Positions 5,794 through 6,967 of a stretch of 6,967 nt of DNA are shown in pieces. The first letter of the stretch is position 1, and each line of letters opens with the position of its first letter. Source of the stretch: Betaproteobacteria bacterium (GTDB lineage Bacteria; Pseudomonadota; Gammaproteobacteria; Burkholderiales; Burkholderiaceae_C); NCBI GenBank assembly GCA_005884255.1, contig VBDL01000071.1, forward strand, positions 1-6,967, in the 5' to 3' direction. The notes below the pieces were generated by a model that was given only the letters and a program-made list of their open reading frames with translations, was not told the DNA's origin and searched no databases. The translations under genes were made by a program, and so were the position numbers.

Positions 5794-6967
5794 CGACACT
5801 GCCGGAGTTCCCGTTACCGCGCGTGCCGCGGCAGCGCCTGGGCGCACGACTCACGCGCGCTGCGCTGGCCGCGGCCGGCATCGCGCTCATCGTCGCCGGC
5901 GGCGTGCTCAATGGCTCGATGCTGCTGCTGGCGCGCGACAACCTGCTCGCCGAGACCGAGGCGCAGGCGCGCGTGATCGCCGGCAATGCCGCTGCACCGC
6001 TGCTCTTCAGCGACGTGAAGGCGGCCGCCGAGACGCTGGCCACGCTGGAGGGCGCGCCCAACGTGCAGCAGGCGACGCTGCGCGACGCGCGCGGTGCGGT
6101 GTTCTCGCAGTTCGTGCGGCGCGGCGCGGGCGTGGTGGAGCCGGCCGCTACCGAGCATGCCGGCCATGCCAGCGACGGCGGGAACCTGCGCGTGTGGCTG
6201 CCTGTGATGCAGGACGAGCGCGAGCTCGGGCAGATCGAGTTCGTCGTGTCGCTGGCGCCGCTGTACCGTCAGTCCGCCGTGTTCGCTGGCATCACCGCAC
6301 TCGCCGCGGTGCTCGCCTTGGGCCTGGCCTATCTCCTGGCGGTGGGCGTGCGGCGCGACATCAACCGCACCGAGGCGCGCATGGACGAGCTCGCCTACCT
6401 CGACCCGGTCACCGGCCTGCCGAACCGGCGCGCCGCCAGCGAGCACCTGCGCTTGGGCGTGGCGGCGGCGCGGGAGCGCGACCAGCGCCTGACGGTGCTC
6501 CTGCTCGACCTCGACGACTTCAAGCTGATCAACGACAGCTTCGGCCACCCCGTGGGCGACGTGGTGCTGCGCACCGCGGCACAGCGCCTGCAGGCACAGC
6601 TGCCCAGCGGCGCGATGGCCTATCGCTTCGGCGGCGACGAGTTCATCGTGCTGTGCACGCACCCGCCCGGCGATGCGCTGCCGCAGCCGGCGGCACAGAC
6701 CGTGCTCGCGCTGCTGTCGGCGCCGATGCACGTGGAGTCGCACCAGATCGTGCTGCGCTGCAGTGCCGGCATGGCGCGCTTTCCCGACGATGCGCAGGAC
6801 GAGCACGAGCTGCTGCGCGCGGCCGACGCGGCGATGTATCACGCGAAGTCGCTCGGCAAGAACGGCTTCGCGGCCTACCGGCCGGAGCTGCATGCGTCCT
6901 CGCAGCGCCGCTTGCGGCTCGAGGCGGAGCTGCGGCACGCGGTGCAGCGCGGCGAGCTGCTGCTGCA
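5790..6967 (+). CDS. CHASE8-GGDEF membrane diguanylate cyclase, probably GGDEF-EAL (3' end outside window)
   Basis: The frame is open from ATG 5790 to the window edge, giving 392 residues of an incomplete protein. In order: a basic cytoplasmic N-terminus; TM1 at about 22-48; a periplasmic CHASE8-like sensor at about 50-160 with IAGNAAAPLLFSDVKAAAETLATL (63-86) and NVQQATLRDARGAVFSQFV (91-109); TM2 at about 163-186; a short linker; and a GGDEF domain starting at DPVTGLPNRR (205-214). The cyclase site looks intact: LLLDLDDFKLINDSFGH (237-253) supplies the metal-binding aspartate and substrate residues, and RFGGDEF (279-285) carries the signature. It should make c-di-GMP at the inner membrane. 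The four residues in the I-site position (272-275, PSGA) do not fit RxxD, so RxxD-type product inhibition is unlikely. Only about 18 residues separate TM2 from GGDEF, so no full HAMP domain fits, unlike YfiN. The last visible residues (SQRRLRLEAELRHAVQRGEL) look like the entry to an EAL domain, so a bifunctional enzyme is probable but unproven. Confidence 0.93.
   Translation, partial: MTTLPEFPLPRVPRQRLGARLTRAALAAAGIALIVAGGVLNGSMLLLARDNLLAETEAQARVIAGNAAAPLLFSDVKAAAETLATLEGAPNVQQATLRDARGAVFSQFVRRGAGVVEPAATEHAGHASDGGNLRVWLPVMQDERELGQIEFVVSLAPLYRQSAVFAGITALAAVLALGLAYLLAVGVRRDINRTEARMDELAYLDPVTGLPNRRAASEHLRLGVAAARERDQRLTVLLLDLDDFKLINDSFGHPVGDVVLRTAAQRLQAQLPSGAMAYRFGGDEFIVLCTHPPGDALPQPAAQTVLALLSAPMHVESHQIVLRCSAGMARFPDDAQDEHELLRAADAAMYHAKSLGKNGFAAYRPELHASSQRRLRLEAELRHAVQRGELLL

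Noticed and set aside
5814..6938. Minus-strand open frame (374 codons) opposite the cyclase gene
   Set aside because: It is Arg/Gln/His/Ala-rich with no recognisable motif; the plus strand carries intact CHASE8-like and GGDEF sequence.

Overview
This window is very GC-rich, with strong G/C third-position bias. Its gene content (a LivJ/LivK-type binding protein, an rnm/yciO gene pair, tightly overlapped genes) fits a betaproteobacterium, most likely of the Burkholderiales (Rubrivivax/Leptothrix/Methylibium-like). The taxonomic placement is inferred from style and protein similarity recalled from memory, not from a search. I see no tRNA, rRNA, CRISPR, insertion sequence or prophage signature.

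Layout. (1) Positions 1-548 (+) hold the 3' part of a periplasmic branched-chain amino acid/amide ABC transporter binding protein. (2) Positions 549-702 are a convergent intergenic region with GC-rich palindromes and a strong intrinsic terminator. (3) Positions 701-3120 (-) are a compact three-gene operon read right to left: a PHP-domain 5'-3' exoribonuclease/nucleotidase of the RNase AM (Rnm/YciV/TrpH) family, an EamA/DMT-family membrane transporter coupled to it by an ATGA overlap, and yciO, 12 bp further on. (4) Positions 3121-3301 are a 181-bp divergent intergenic region that should hold the promoters of both operons; only weak candidates are visible. (5) Positions 3302-6967 (+) are a second compact operon: a TonB-dependent outer-membrane receptor, a periplasmic YfiR/DUF4154 protein that overlaps the receptor stop codon with a TTG start, and a membrane protein with a CHASE8-type periplasmic sensor and an intact GGDEF domain. 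The last gene runs off the window just as a probable EAL domain begins.

The most interesting element is the last operon. Its order matches cell compartment: outer membrane, periplasm, inner membrane/cytoplasm. In the characterised P. aeruginosa YfiBNR system, the outer-membrane partner is the OmpA-like lipoprotein YfiB, the periplasmic repressor is YfiR, and the output is the CHASE8-HAMP-GGDEF cyclase YfiN. Here a TonB-dependent receptor takes the outer-membrane gene slot. The cyclase appears to lack HAMP, lacks an RxxD inhibitory site and probably carries an EAL domain. This suggests a ligand- or transport-linked c-di-GMP signalling module. The genetic coupling is visible in the sequence; the signalling role is inference.
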